45,194 bases of DNA, taken from contig JAJYMV010000059.1 of the NCBI GenBank assembly GCA_021786705.1, forward strand, positions 1-45,194, in the 5' to 3' direction. How positions within the stretch are numbered: position 1 is the first letter of the stretch; every line of letters begins with the position of its first letter. Below are positions 34,301 to 43,036 of this stretch, piece after piece. The notes under the pieces are model-generated. The model made no database searches, was not told where the DNA came from, and saw only the letters and a program-made list of their open reading frames with translations. This stretch comes from a bacterium. GTDB taxonomy: Bacteria > Vulcanimicrobiota > Vulcanimicrobiia > Vulcanimicrobiales > Vulcanimicrobiaceae. The position numbers were made by a program, and so were the translations under genes.

Positions 34301-34597
34301 TTTTTAATCAGTCTAAAAGCCGGCGGCACCGGGCTCAACCTCACCGCCGCCGATACGGTGATTCATTACGATCCTTGGTGGAACCCGGCGGTCGAACGGC
34401 AAGCGACCGACCGCGCGCATCGCATCGGTCAGGAGCAGCACGTCTTCGTCTATAAGCTCATCGCCGAGGGTACGGTCGAAGAGCGTATCCTCGAATTGCA
34501 AGCACGCAAAGGAGAGCTCGCCGCGAGCCAGTTCGCCGATGCAGCGACCGCTCCGCTCCCTCTCGACGCCGCCGATATCGATCGGCTCTTTAGCTAG
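31373..34597 (+). CDS. SWIM-domain SNF2/Rad54-family helicase
   Basis: 1074 residues. A SWIM zinc finger is near the N-terminus (CSCPVGSNCKH; Cys70, Cys72, Cys78, His80). A long middle region follows, then a SNF2 ATPase: ADDMGLGKT near 637, DEAQ near 732, TGTPIENNLEELWS, QFTSMLDL, and GGTGLNLTAADTV plus YDPWWNPAVERQATDRAHRI near 1010. This is the usual bacterial SWIM-SNF2 arrangement. It is a double-strand DNA translocase, possibly remodelling protein-DNA complexes or RNA polymerase. It begins 30 bases after hyfI2 behind GAGAGG, so it may be read through from hyf cluster 2. No defence partner genes (methylase, nuclease) adjoin it. Confidence 0.9.
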   Translation: MHLDLSVLQASFDAPTLTRGRDYFERRRVLQLEVGAEAIDARVIGTQQQPYSVHMRAVGSNGTTRLLARCSCPVGSNCKHAAAVALAAIAARSTVRKRDAADGAIESWIENVNAVTANKRRELLREHVRYVISIEERFFVPSFTLQALVVPMLRSGGLGTARRYELQHLAAGSAKHLQALDRTIGRLVGASGLLGGMNALSPTILGTLLELLVDSERVHWQTLENETLRREDLVDARIAWRIDEDERQRPHLASLPGSVLVGAIPLWYVDPDRNVAGRAQSDLAPDLAAVLAGAPAMTAEHAKRVQVALRRVFSTAAIDGPQARLDVRVIERDPIPVLQLGRSRAAATAELAFLYGDHRISPESGESEFRIVEGEGGAIWPRQRAFEERAVERLNAIGFASVPRSFEFENEDRRAIFRLGTEESSYAWARFLGYTAPLLRSEGWRVEIDAEFPHEIVEFSEDWQADIEPDSHRTGWFEIDLGIEVDGERIPLLPIIVEALVANGISSTDDLVAIASRSEPIFGRLPSGAYVALPPARVARVLATLVDLFDGEHALVEGERIALPAARAISLAEIDGTVLRRGAVTEAFGGFIDGLNDLAGRAPVLPANFHAELRPYQRDGVAWMQLLRTYGFGGVLADDMGLGKTVQLLAHVAMEKAAGRLRKPVLIVAPTSVVPNWRAEIARFTPELRVLVLSGPDRARYFGEIANVDVVLSTYALLVRDAEELHAHEWSIAVLDEAQAIKNPRAKAAISATKLHAEQRVAMTGTPIENNLEELWSIYAFALPGLLGTRSSFARFFRTPIEKRGDALRRGALGKRLHPFLMRRTKEDVARDLPEKTEIVHRVELGGAQRDLYETIRLAMHKRVRDEVAKRGLARSRIVVLDALLKLRQVCCDPRLLDLDAARSVKESQKLDALFEMLESLIADGRRILLFSQFTSMLDLIKPELVKRDMSFVEIRGATRDRETPVKRFQNREVPLFLISLKAGGTGLNLTAADTVIHYDPWWNPAVERQATDRAHRIGQEQHVFVYKLIAEGTVEERILELQARKGELAASQFADAATAPLPLDAADIDRLFS

Positions 34598-34599
34598 CC

Positions 34600-35499
34600 G
34601 TGTCCGCGAGCGCTCCTCGAATTCGTAGCGCGCCGATCGCGGTGCTCGCCGCCGCTCTCGCGCTCGCGGGGTGTGGCGGGGGCGGTGGAGGGAGCGCGAA
34701 CGTCCTCCCGAGTGCGGCGCCGTCGCCGGTTGCGGCGGGTGCCGCGGCGCCGCAGTACGTCGGGTATTGGGACGATTGGGAGCAAACGCCGTGGAGTGCG
34801 GTGCCTAACGGCGTGACGACGTTGATCTATGCGTTCGATTTCGTTGCCGGACACAGCGTGGTTCCCGACGGCAATGCACCGGGATACCTCACCGCCGCAG
34901 CCGTTGCCTCGCTTCACCAACGCGGCATAAAAGTGTTGCTCTCGCTCGGCGGCGGGAGCCCTTCGACGGCCTTCGTTTTCGATGGCGATACGAAGGATTT
35001 CGAGACGAACTTGATCTCCGTGCTTCAGCTGTATGGTTTCGACGGCGTCGATTTCGACGACGAATCGGGGACGCAAGCCCAACGCGTCGCCGATCTCGAA
35101 ACGCTCATTCCCGCAACGCGCGCGGCATTCGCGGCCAATGGAATCGGAAACGATCTCATAACGCTCGCGGCTTTCGACACACCGACGAGCTTTGGAGACG
35201 GCACCGTCCTGGCCGCACCCGGGGTTGCAAGCGCGCTTTCGTGGGTGAATGTGATGAGCTACGCTTACGCTTCGGCGCAGAGCGATCTCGCCGCCTACGC
35301 CCTCGTCGTTCCCCCGGCGCGGCTGATGCTCGGTAGCGATATCGACGGGGACGTCTCGCTCGCGCCGAATGCAACCCTCGAATCGCTCGCCGCATGGGTG
35401 AAGAACAATGGATACGGTGGCATGATGGTGTGGACCGTGAACGACGCCACCGCCGCCCAAAACCAAGCAATCGAAAGCGGTTTGACGACCGGGAAATAG
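34600..35499 (+). CDS. GH18 family lipoprotein (chitinase-like)
   Basis: 299 residues. Signal peptide with lipobox LALAGC (Cys25), then a Gly/Ser/Pro-rich tether and a compact GH18 barrel. The SxGG motif is in KVLLSLGGGS, and the catalytic DxxDxDxE reads DGVDFDDE at 148-155, with the acid Glu155 present, so activity on chitin or related GlcNAc polymers is plausible. The C-terminal strand MMVWTVND ends the barrel; at about 250 residues the barrel is short for the family, without an insertion domain. GTG 34600 lies two bases after the helicase stop, and the gene is followed by propeller 3. Confidence 0.85.
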   Translation: MSASAPRIRSAPIAVLAAALALAGCGGGGGGSANVLPSAAPSPVAAGAAAPQYVGYWDDWEQTPWSAVPNGVTTLIYAFDFVAGHSVVPDGNAPGYLTAAAVASLHQRGIKVLLSLGGGSPSTAFVFDGDTKDFETNLISVLQLYGFDGVDFDDESGTQAQRVADLETLIPATRAAFAANGIGNDLITLAAFDTPTSFGDGTVLAAPGVASALSWVNVMSYAYASAQSDLAAYALVVPPARLMLGSDIDGDVSLAPNATLESLAAWVKNNGYGGMMVWTVNDATAAQNQAIESGLTTGK

Positions 35500-35538
35500 C
35501 GGCGCCGCCACGTAACCTCCGGAGTTGGAGGATTTTTC

Positions 35539-38500
35539 GTGAAACGTTGGTGCTTGCTGCCGGGCGCTTTGATCGCCGCCCTCATTCCCTTCGCGACGCT
35601 CGGCGCGGCACACTCGCCGCGAACTCCGTATACCGCGATGACCTTCCGCTCGATCGGGCCCGCGATCGCCGGCGGTCGCGTACCGGCAGTCGCAGGGAGT
35701 GCGCGCGATCCCAACCTCTATTATATCGGGACGGCAGGGGGCGGCGTTTGGAAGAGCGTCAACGGCGGGGCAACGTGGAGCGATGTCTTTGCGAAAGAAC
35801 CCGTCGCATCGATCGGTGCAATCGCGATCGATCCACGCAATGCGAAGGTCGTTTGGGTCGGCACCGGAGAGAGCAACCCGCGCAACGACGTCATCCGCGG
35901 CGACGGCATTTACAAGAGTGTCGACGGTGGAAAAACCTGGAAAAACGTCGGTTTGCGTGAGAGCGGACACATCTCCGCAATCGCCGTCGATCCGACCGAT
36001 TCCAATCACGTCGTCGTTGCAGTCCTTGGCGATGTTTTTCGTAATAGCCTCCACCGCGGCGTCTACGTCACGTTCGACGGAGGGAGGACGTGGAAGAAAA
36101 CGCTCTATCTCGCTCCCGACAGCGGTGCGAGCGACCTCGCGATGGATCCTCGCAATCCCCGAATTCTCTACGTTGGAATGTGGGAATTTCGCCGCCGGCC
36201 CTGGACCTTTTCGAGCGGCGGCCCTCACGGCGGGCTCTATAAATCCATCGACGGCGGGGTGCACTGGCAACGCGTTACGGGCAACGGCTTTCCGACGGGG
36301 CTGACCGGGCGGATCGGCCTCGCAATCGCTCCGAGCAATCCGAACCGCATTTATGCATTGATCCAATCGCGCGAAGGCGTGCTCTGGCGCTCCGATGATG
36401 CAGGCGCGCATTGGACGCGGCTCTTTTCGGGGACGCTGATCGACCAGCGCCCGTTCTATTTCAGCCATCTCGCCGTCGATCCCAAGAACGAAAATCGCGT
36501 TTACACGCTCTCGATGAATCTCGCGCTGAGCAGCGACGGCGGAAAGCATTTTCGGCGTTTCGGGCGCGGCGTGCATGCCGACGCACACGCGATCTGGATC
36601 GATCCCTCCGACGGAAAGCGATTCATCATCGGTGACGACGGTGGTTTCGCGCTCACGCTCGATCGCGGAGAGCATTTCACGTTCACGCGAAATCTTCCGA
36701 TCGAACAGGTCTACCACGTCGGTCTCTCCACCGATCGTCCGTATATGGTTTGTGCGGCGCTGCAAGATAACGAAGCGTTCTGCGGCCCCTCGAATTCGCG
36801 TTCGTTCGACGGCATTACCGGGCGCGATTGGCGCGTAACGGTCGGCGGCGATGGAATGTGGGCGGTTCCCGATCCCGCGAATGCGCGGTACGTCTTCGCC
36901 GATTCGGAGGACGGCTATCTCGTACGCTACGATTGGAAGGATGAAGATTTTCGGTACGTCGGTCCGTACAACGCAACCTCGGCCGCACGCTTCGATCTCC
37001 GTCTGGCGAAATATCGCTTTAATTGGGATTCGCCGATCGCGTTCGCTCCCTGGAATCCGCACGTCATGTGGTACGGTGGGAACGTCGTCTTTCAAAGCAC
37101 GGATCGCGGCGAACATTGGGTGCCGATCAGCCCCGACTTGACGCTCGATATCAAATCGCACCAGGCGCCCTCGGGGGGACCGATTACGAAGGATGTTTTT
37201 GGGACCGAGTACTCCGACACTATTCTCGACATCGAAGGGTCGTCGGTTGCGACCGGCGAGATCTGGGTCGGAACCGACGACGGGCTCGTGCAACTCACGC
37301 GCGACGGCGGAAAAACGTGGCGCAACGTTACTCCTGTAGGGATCGCGCCGTTCGGACGCGTGGAAACGGTCGCTCCCTCGCCCTTCGCCGCCGGCACGGC
37401 ATACGCCATCGTCGATCGTCATCGCTCCGGTGACGACGCTCCCTACGCCTTCGTCACGACCGATTTCGGCGCGCACTGGCGCGAGATCGTCGCGGGAATA
37501 CCGCCGACGCAATTCGTGCGAACGATTCGCCCCGATCCCGTCAATCCGCACGTTCTCTATCTCGGAACCGACCGTGGGCTCTTTATCAGTTTCGACGGCG
37601 GAACGCGCTGGCAGAATCTGCGCAACAATATTTCGGTTGCGAGCTTTCGCGATCTTCGCATCGCCCCGCGCGAGCGCGACCTCGTCGCCGCGACGCACGG
37701 ACGGGGGATCTGGATTCTCGACGATCTCACGCCGCTCGAGCGCTTCCGCGCCGCCGAGCGCGCCGGATTCATGCTCTTCCATCCGCGCACCACCTACCGC
37801 TGGGTTTTGCACTCGAACCAAGAAGGGCTCTACGGGCGATTCTCGGGGAAGAATCCCCCGGCGGGAGCGCTGATTTCGTTCTATCAAAAAACGGCTTCGA
37901 CGACGCCGCCGACGTTGCAGATCTACGACGCGGCGGGGCGTTTGGTGCGGAGCATCGCCGGAACGCATACGGTTGCGAAGAAGAACGTGTCGCGCATTGC
38001 GAATCACCCTGGGATCAACCGCTACGTCTGGGATCTGAACGCGACGCCGGCGTTGCAATGGAAGGGAGCGGCGCCTGCGTTTCGCGTTCAGTCGGGGCCG
38101 CCGGTTCCCCCGGGGCTCTACACCCTTCGTCTCACCGCCGACGGGCATACTGCAACGACGACGGTGACGGTGAAGGCCGATCCGCGCTCGCCGTGGAGAC
38201 AGGCCGATTACGAACGCGCCTATCGCTTCAATCTTCACTACGTGCACGTGACCTCGGCGATCGATACGGTGCTCAACAATCTCGACGCGGTGGCGCGTTC
38301 GCTTGGAAAAACGGAGGCGGCGACGCACGATGCTGCGTTGCAGGCGGCGATCGTGCGTGCGATGAAGGCGCGCGACGCCGTCTTTGCCGCGTTTACCGCA
38401 AACTATCGAAACGGCGAAGATTTCGCCCTCCGTGCGGGATCGTTGCGCGAAGATCTGCCTGCCGGGCTGAGTTTCTCGCTCCACCCACCGACCGCGGCCG

Positions 38501-38652
38501 ATCTCGCGTTCGATCGCGCGTTTCAGCAACGCTACCGTGCCGCGATGTTGCGCTATGCGGCATTGCTGAAGGATGTGTTGCAGCCGTTACAGGCGCGGCT
38601 GAAGTCTGCGCATCTGCCGGCCATCGCCGGGCTTCACTCGGTCGCCCCGTGA
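35539..38652 (+). CDS. Secreted sortilin/VPS10-type beta-propeller 3
   Basis: 1037 residues, GTG 35539 behind GGAGGA-like sequence, signal peptide ending near LGAAHS. Domain order is as in propellers 1 and 2: 11 Asp-boxes (SVNGGATW, TFDGGRTW, SDDAGAHW, TTDFGAHW), Ig-like block VPPGLYTLRLTADGHTATTT, then a helical end with FTANYRNGEDFALRAGSLRE. It is closest to propellers 1 and 2 by shared motifs such as GTGESNPRNDV and RFNWDSPIAFAPWNPH. It sits between GH18 and GH114-like lipoprotein genes, which suggests a role in handling extracellular polysaccharide or cell-wall material. Confidence 0.87.
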   Translation: MKRWCLLPGALIAALIPFATLGAAHSPRTPYTAMTFRSIGPAIAGGRVPAVAGSARDPNLYYIGTAGGGVWKSVNGGATWSDVFAKEPVASIGAIAIDPRNAKVVWVGTGESNPRNDVIRGDGIYKSVDGGKTWKNVGLRESGHISAIAVDPTDSNHVVVAVLGDVFRNSLHRGVYVTFDGGRTWKKTLYLAPDSGASDLAMDPRNPRILYVGMWEFRRRPWTFSSGGPHGGLYKSIDGGVHWQRVTGNGFPTGLTGRIGLAIAPSNPNRIYALIQSREGVLWRSDDAGAHWTRLFSGTLIDQRPFYFSHLAVDPKNENRVYTLSMNLALSSDGGKHFRRFGRGVHADAHAIWIDPSDGKRFIIGDDGGFALTLDRGEHFTFTRNLPIEQVYHVGLSTDRPYMVCAALQDNEAFCGPSNSRSFDGITGRDWRVTVGGDGMWAVPDPANARYVFADSEDGYLVRYDWKDEDFRYVGPYNATSAARFDLRLAKYRFNWDSPIAFAPWNPHVMWYGGNVVFQSTDRGEHWVPISPDLTLDIKSHQAPSGGPITKDVFGTEYSDTILDIEGSSVATGEIWVGTDDGLVQLTRDGGKTWRNVTPVGIAPFGRVETVAPSPFAAGTAYAIVDRHRSGDDAPYAFVTTDFGAHWREIVAGIPPTQFVRTIRPDPVNPHVLYLGTDRGLFISFDGGTRWQNLRNNISVASFRDLRIAPRERDLVAATHGRGIWILDDLTPLERFRAAERAGFMLFHPRTTYRWVLHSNQEGLYGRFSGKNPPAGALISFYQKTASTTPPTLQIYDAAGRLVRSIAGTHTVAKKNVSRIANHPGINRYVWDLNATPALQWKGAAPAFRVQSGPPVPPGLYTLRLTADGHTATTTVTVKADPRSPWRQADYERAYRFNLHYVHVTSAIDTVLNNLDAVARSLGKTEAATHDAALQAAIVRAMKARDAVFAAFTANYRNGEDFALRAGSLREDLPAGLSFSLHPPTAADLAFDRAFQQRYRAAMLRYAALLKDVLQPLQARLKSAHLPAIAGLHSVAP

Positions 38653-38659
38653 GGGCGTA

Positions 38660-39508
38660 ATGCGCGCGAATGGGCTTCGGACAGCGTTTCTCGCAGCTGC
38701 GGCAGTCGCGCTGCTTGCCGCGTGCGGCGCTGCGGGAGCCGCGCAGAGCGCCGGGCCGCTCGCCCCGGCACCGAGCCCGAGCGCGGCGTGGTGGGCGCCG
38801 ACGCCGGGCTCGAGCTTCCAGTACGATCTCAGCGATGCGGGGCTTCCGTCGCCGGGGGCGTCAATCGAAGATCTCGATTGGGAAGCGACGAGCGCGAGCG
38901 ATGTCGCTACGCTGCACGCTGTCGGCGGACGAGCCGTCTGTTACGTTGACGCGGGGAGTTACGAAAATTGGCGCCCCGATGCCGCAAGTTTTCCAGCGGT
39001 CGTGCTCGGAGATACCTACGTCGGATATCCGAACGAACGGTGGCTCGATATCCGGCGCATCGATCTCCTCGCGCCGATTATGGACGCACGGATCGCGATT
39101 TGCCGAACGAAGGGCTTCGACGGTGTCGAATTCGATAATGTCGACGGATACGGTGCGACGACGGGATTCCCGCTGACGCTTCAAGAGGACGAAACCTATC
39201 TCGCGAACCTCGCCGCATACGCGCATGCAAACGGGCTCGCAGTCGGGCTAAAAAATGCGCCGGAGATGCTGCCGGCGATGGCGTCGACCGTCGATTTCGC
39301 GGTGAACGAGAGTTGTTGGGCGCAAGGCTGGTGCGCGCAAGATGCACCGTTGCGCGCTCAACATAAATTTATCGTCGATGTGGAATACGATGACGTCACC
39401 GGTGCGACGCAATTTACGTCGTCGTTCTGTCCCGCTGCCGCCGCGCTCGGCGATACGACGATTCTCAAGCACCCTGCGCTCGACGCGTGGATACTCACCT
39501 GTCCGTAG
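38660..39508 (+). CDS. GH114-like endo-polygalactosaminidase family lipoprotein
   Basis: 282 residues with signal peptide and lipobox LLAAC (Cys22). The core matches the TM1410/GH114 family: WWAPTPGSSFQYDLS, RAVCYVDAGSYENWRPDA, YPNERWLDIR, and the active-site strand GFDGVEFDNVDGY with Asp154, Glu157 and Asp159, then GLAVGLKNAPE. Family members cleave alpha-1,4-galactosamine polymers such as Pel-like exopolysaccharides. Four cysteines after residue 190 may form disulfides outside the cell. It begins 8 bases after propeller 3 and is probably co-transcribed. The next gene runs toward it on the other strand. Confidence 0.85.
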   Translation: MRANGLRTAFLAAAAVALLAACGAAGAAQSAGPLAPAPSPSAAWWAPTPGSSFQYDLSDAGLPSPGASIEDLDWEATSASDVATLHAVGGRAVCYVDAGSYENWRPDAASFPAVVLGDTYVGYPNERWLDIRRIDLLAPIMDARIAICRTKGFDGVEFDNVDGYGATTGFPLTLQEDETYLANLAAYAHANGLAVGLKNAPEMLPAMASTVDFAVNESCWAQGWCAQDAPLRAQHKFIVDVEYDDVTGATQFTSSFCPAAAALGDTTILKHPALDAWILTCP

Positions 39509-39522
39509 CCTCGCGCCGCGGG

Positions 39523-39945
39523 CTAGGCGGTCTTAATGCGTTTGCTGCGCCCGGTGGTATGCGGTGCTTTGCCGCGTAAGGGCTCGAAGCGCCCTCCCGA
39601 ACTCCGTGCGAGAATGACCGCACAGGGAGCGCCCGCGATCGAATCGGCGATCACGCGCTCGACGAGTTCGAAGGCTCCGTCGACGTGAATGCGCGCCGCC
39701 GCCGCAAAGCGACGGTCCGGCGCGGCTGCGAGGTGCTCGAGCCGTTCGATCAGGGCGAGGCGCGCGACGGGAGCCTCGCCTTCGAAGAGACAGAATTCGG
39801 TGCCGCGCGCGGCCGGGCGGGTACGAATCTCCCCCGCCGGTTCGCTCGTCGTACCGGTGCGCAGGAAGACGCGATCGCCCTCGCAGGTGCGGAGCGCGGC
39901 AAGAACGCCGGGCCAATGGAGACTTTGAGGAGCCGATCGCTGCAT
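39523..39945 (-). CDS. Hypothetical protein (140 aa)
   Basis: No family is recognised. The protein mixes strand-like segments (GEIRTRPAARGTEFCLFEGEA, PCAVILARSSGGRFEPL) with a helix containing PVARLALIERLEHLAAAP and ends in a basic tail GRSKRIKTA. There is no membrane segment or signal peptide. ATG 39945 lacks an obvious ribosome site. It converges with the GH114-like gene (14 bases between stops) and diverges from propeller 4, with 106 bases between the starts that must hold both promoters. Confidence 0.6.
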   Translation of the reverse strand: MQRSAPQSLHWPGVLAALRTCEGDRVFLRTGTTSEPAGEIRTRPAARGTEFCLFEGEAPVARLALIERLEHLAAAPDRRFAAAARIHVDGAFELVERVIADSIAGAPCAVILARSSGGRFEPLRGKAPHTTGRSKRIKTA

Positions 39946-40051
39946 GATGCGTGCGTCATTCGCGGAGGCGCGAGCGGCGGCCTATCGCCGGCGGGCGTGC
40001 AGATGAGATATCGAGCGTCGAAACGAAGGCTTCGCCAAAGGTAGGTGCTCG

Positions 40052-43036
40052 ATGCTGCGAACAACACGCGCGTTTCTCCTATGTGGGGCCGTCTTCGCTC
40101 TCTCCGTGGGCGCGACGCCCGTCGCTCCGCCGAAGCGGCCCTTTGCCGCGCTCGCACTTCGATCGATCGGCCCGACGACGGGACGCATCGATGCGGTTGC
40201 CGGCGTTCCGGGCGACCCATCGACGTACTATGCCGGCGGCCTCGGTGGGCTCTGGAAAACGACGAGCGCCGGAGATACCTGGAAGCCGATCTTCGATCGC
40301 GAGCCGGTGAGTTCGATCGGCGCGATCGCGGTCGCGCCCTCGAACCACAATATTCTCTACGTCGGTACGGGCGAACCGAATATTCGCAACGATATCGCTT
40401 TCGGCGATGGGATGTATCGTTCTGCGAATGCCGGAAAAACGTGGCAACGGATCGGGCTGCGCGGTAGTTCGCAAATCGCACAAATAATCGTGGATCCCCA
40501 CGACTCCAATATCGTCTATGTCGCCGCGATCGGCGACCCATTCGGCCCATCTCCGCAACGCGGCGTTTTCAAAACGATCGATGGTGGCAAGACCTGGAAG
40601 CGCGTGCTCTATCTCGATTCCTCGACCGGTGCGTCCGCCATCGCGTTCGAACCGGGGCATCCCCACACGCTTCTCGCCGGAATGTGGACCGTCCGGCGAC
40701 AGCCGTGGATGCTGACCAGCGGCGGCGCGAACGATGGAATCTACCGTTCTATCGACGGCGGTGCGACGTGGTCGCGCGTGCGCGGCAACGGCTTGCCGAC
40801 GCTGATGGGGCGCATCGGCATTGCGTTCGCACCGAGCCTCCCGACGCGCGTCTATGCGCTGATCGAGGCGCGGCACGGCGTCCTCTGGAGGAGTGACGAC
40901 GCGGGCGTGCATTGGCACCTCGTCAGCGATCGGCACGTGCTCGACCAACGGCCGTACTATTTTTCTCAGTTAGCGGTCGATCCGCGCCAAGCGAACCGCG
41001 TTTATTTCATGTCGATTTTTGCCTCCGTCACCAATAATGCCGGGAAGACGTTTTCGCGCATCGACACCGGCGGCTACGATCACCACCAGATATGGATCGA
41101 CCCAACCGATCCCAGGAGCATGATTATCGGTGCCGATGCTGGCGTGCGCATATCGCAAAACGGTGGAAAAACCTGGATCGATCCGCAGCTCATCGTCAGC
41201 GAGCCGTACCACATCGCCGTCGATAACGAGACGCCGTATCTCGTCTGCGGTGAATTCCAAGATCCCGGTGCGGCCTGCGCGCCGAGTCGCAGCTTTACCG
41301 GTGCGATCACGCCGGACCAGTGGTTCTCTCCGCAGATGGGGGAGAGCGGTTGGATCGTCTTTTCGCCCGCGAATCAGCATGAGATCTTCGGTACCGGATA
41401 CGAAGAGAACATCGAGAGTTTCAATCGCAGCACCGGAGAGGCACGGACGATTAGCCCCTGGCCCGACGATTATATCGGCGAGGGAGCGAATCGCTACAAA
41501 TACCGGGCGGCGTGGGTCGCGCCGCTCGCCGTTTCGGCGTTGCAACCGCACGCGCTCTTTTACGGCGCACAAATGGTTCTGAAAAGCATGGACGATGGGG
41601 CGACCTGGCACGCAATCTCGCCGGATCTGACGCGCAACGATCCGAGGAAACAACATGCATCGGGTCGGCCGATCACGCGCGATAATGCGGGTACCGAGGT
41701 GTACGATACGATTGCGTCGATCGCCGCGTCGTCGCGTGCGAAGGGTGAATTGTGGGTCGGCACCGACGACGGCCGCGTGTGGCTCACGCGCGACGGCGGC
41801 AAGAAATGGATCGACCTCACCAAGACCGTCCCCGGTCTACCGAAATGGGCGCGGGTAAATTACGTCGATCCCTCCCCGTTCGATCCGGCGACCGCCTATC
41901 TCGTTGCCAATAATGCCAAGCTTGGGGATCGCACGCCCTATCTCTACGTCACGCACGATTACGGGGCGCGTTGGTACTCCATCGCTTCGAATCTTCCCCG
42001 CACCTCCTACGCGCGAATGATTCGCGAAGACCCCATTCGCAAGGGCTTGCTCTACGTCGGCACCGAGACGGGGCTCTGGTATTCGGAGGATGACGGCTCG
42101 CATTGGGTGAGCCTACGGAATAATCTCGCGCATCTACCGATCTACGATTTCGTCGTACAGACGGCATTCGACGATCTCGTCGTGGCGACGCACGGGCGCG
42201 GCGTCTGGATTCTCGACGATCTTTCGCCGTTGCAGGATTTCACCGCCGCCGTTGCGGCGCGTGCTAGCTATCTCTTTCCCGTTCGAAACGCGTATCGCTG
42301 GGAAACGACCTTTGCAACGTGGGCGACGGGGGCCGGTGCGGGAGCGAACCCGCCGGCATCGGCGGATATCGACGTGTACCTGCGTGCCGTGCCGCCGAAG
42401 AACGTGCACCCGAAAATCGCCATTTACGACGGAACGCATCTGCTTCGAACGTTGACGATTTCGCACCCGACCGTCGGGGTGAATCGCGTGTGGTGGAACC
42501 TCAACGTGCAACCCGTGCCGCATATCGCCGATTACCACGCGACGCCGACCGGTTTCGTCGGGCCGACGATCGTCCCGGGCACCTATACCGTGGAACTGAC
42601 GGGACTTGGCGTGCCGCAACGTCGCGAAATTCGCGTGCTGCAGGATCCCCAATCGCACGCGACGCTCGCCTCTATGCGAGCACAATACGCGTTGGCGATG
42701 CAACTGCGGGCCGCGTATCGGCGCGTCGGCAACGAAGTGGTGCGCTTGCGTCGCCTACGGGCGAGCCTGGCACGATCGGGGAACCGGGGCGAGGTTGCAA
42801 AGGTCGATGCGGCGCTTTCGGTGCTCTACCAATCGCATACGCAGAGTTGGGAAGATACGCTGCGCGTTCCCGAGCGCCTGTACGAACGCATTGCGAACCT
42901 TGGCCAGGAGGTGCAGAGCGGTGATTATGCCCCGACGCGTGGCGAGGTGTTGCTGGCTCGAGAACTCGAGAGCGAGGTCGATGCGGCGATACGAGCCGAT
43001 ACTGCGCTTATGCGATCGGCTTCAACACGGGCTTGA
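40052..43036 (+). CDS. Secreted sortilin/VPS10-type beta-propeller 4
   Basis: 994 residues, ATG 40052, signal peptide MLRTTRAFLLCGAVFALSVG. It is the most divergent of the four paralogues: 11 Asp-boxes remain (SANAGKTW, TIDGGKTW, SDDAGVHW, THDYGARW), but conserved blocks differ (GTGEPNIRNDIAFG for GTGESNPRNDV; YKYRAAWVAPLAVS for RFNWDSPIAFAP). The Ig-like block is VPGTYTVELTGLGVPQRREI, and the helical C-terminus has QSHTQSWEDTLRVPERLYE. It has its own promoter region upstream. The last 29 bases overlap, tail to tail, with the transporter gene on the other strand. Confidence 0.87.
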   Translation: MLRTTRAFLLCGAVFALSVGATPVAPPKRPFAALALRSIGPTTGRIDAVAGVPGDPSTYYAGGLGGLWKTTSAGDTWKPIFDREPVSSIGAIAVAPSNHNILYVGTGEPNIRNDIAFGDGMYRSANAGKTWQRIGLRGSSQIAQIIVDPHDSNIVYVAAIGDPFGPSPQRGVFKTIDGGKTWKRVLYLDSSTGASAIAFEPGHPHTLLAGMWTVRRQPWMLTSGGANDGIYRSIDGGATWSRVRGNGLPTLMGRIGIAFAPSLPTRVYALIEARHGVLWRSDDAGVHWHLVSDRHVLDQRPYYFSQLAVDPRQANRVYFMSIFASVTNNAGKTFSRIDTGGYDHHQIWIDPTDPRSMIIGADAGVRISQNGGKTWIDPQLIVSEPYHIAVDNETPYLVCGEFQDPGAACAPSRSFTGAITPDQWFSPQMGESGWIVFSPANQHEIFGTGYEENIESFNRSTGEARTISPWPDDYIGEGANRYKYRAAWVAPLAVSALQPHALFYGAQMVLKSMDDGATWHAISPDLTRNDPRKQHASGRPITRDNAGTEVYDTIASIAASSRAKGELWVGTDDGRVWLTRDGGKKWIDLTKTVPGLPKWARVNYVDPSPFDPATAYLVANNAKLGDRTPYLYVTHDYGARWYSIASNLPRTSYARMIREDPIRKGLLYVGTETGLWYSEDDGSHWVSLRNNLAHLPIYDFVVQTAFDDLVVATHGRGVWILDDLSPLQDFTAAVAARASYLFPVRNAYRWETTFATWATGAGAGANPPASADIDVYLRAVPPKNVHPKIAIYDGTHLLRTLTISHPTVGVNRVWWNLNVQPVPHIADYHATPTGFVGPTIVPGTYTVELTGLGVPQRREIRVLQDPQSHATLASMRAQYALAMQLRAAYRRVGNEVVRLRRLRASLARSGNRGEVAKVDAALSVLYQSHTQSWEDTLRVPERLYERIANLGQEVQSGDYAPTRGEVLLARELESEVDAAIRADTALMRSASTRA

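Noticed and set aside
31373-34597. Defence-system (DISARM-like) assignment for the SNF2 helicase
   Set aside because: No methyltransferase, nuclease or DUF1998-type partner is adjacent; the SWIM-SNF2 layout is a common housekeeping-type architecture.
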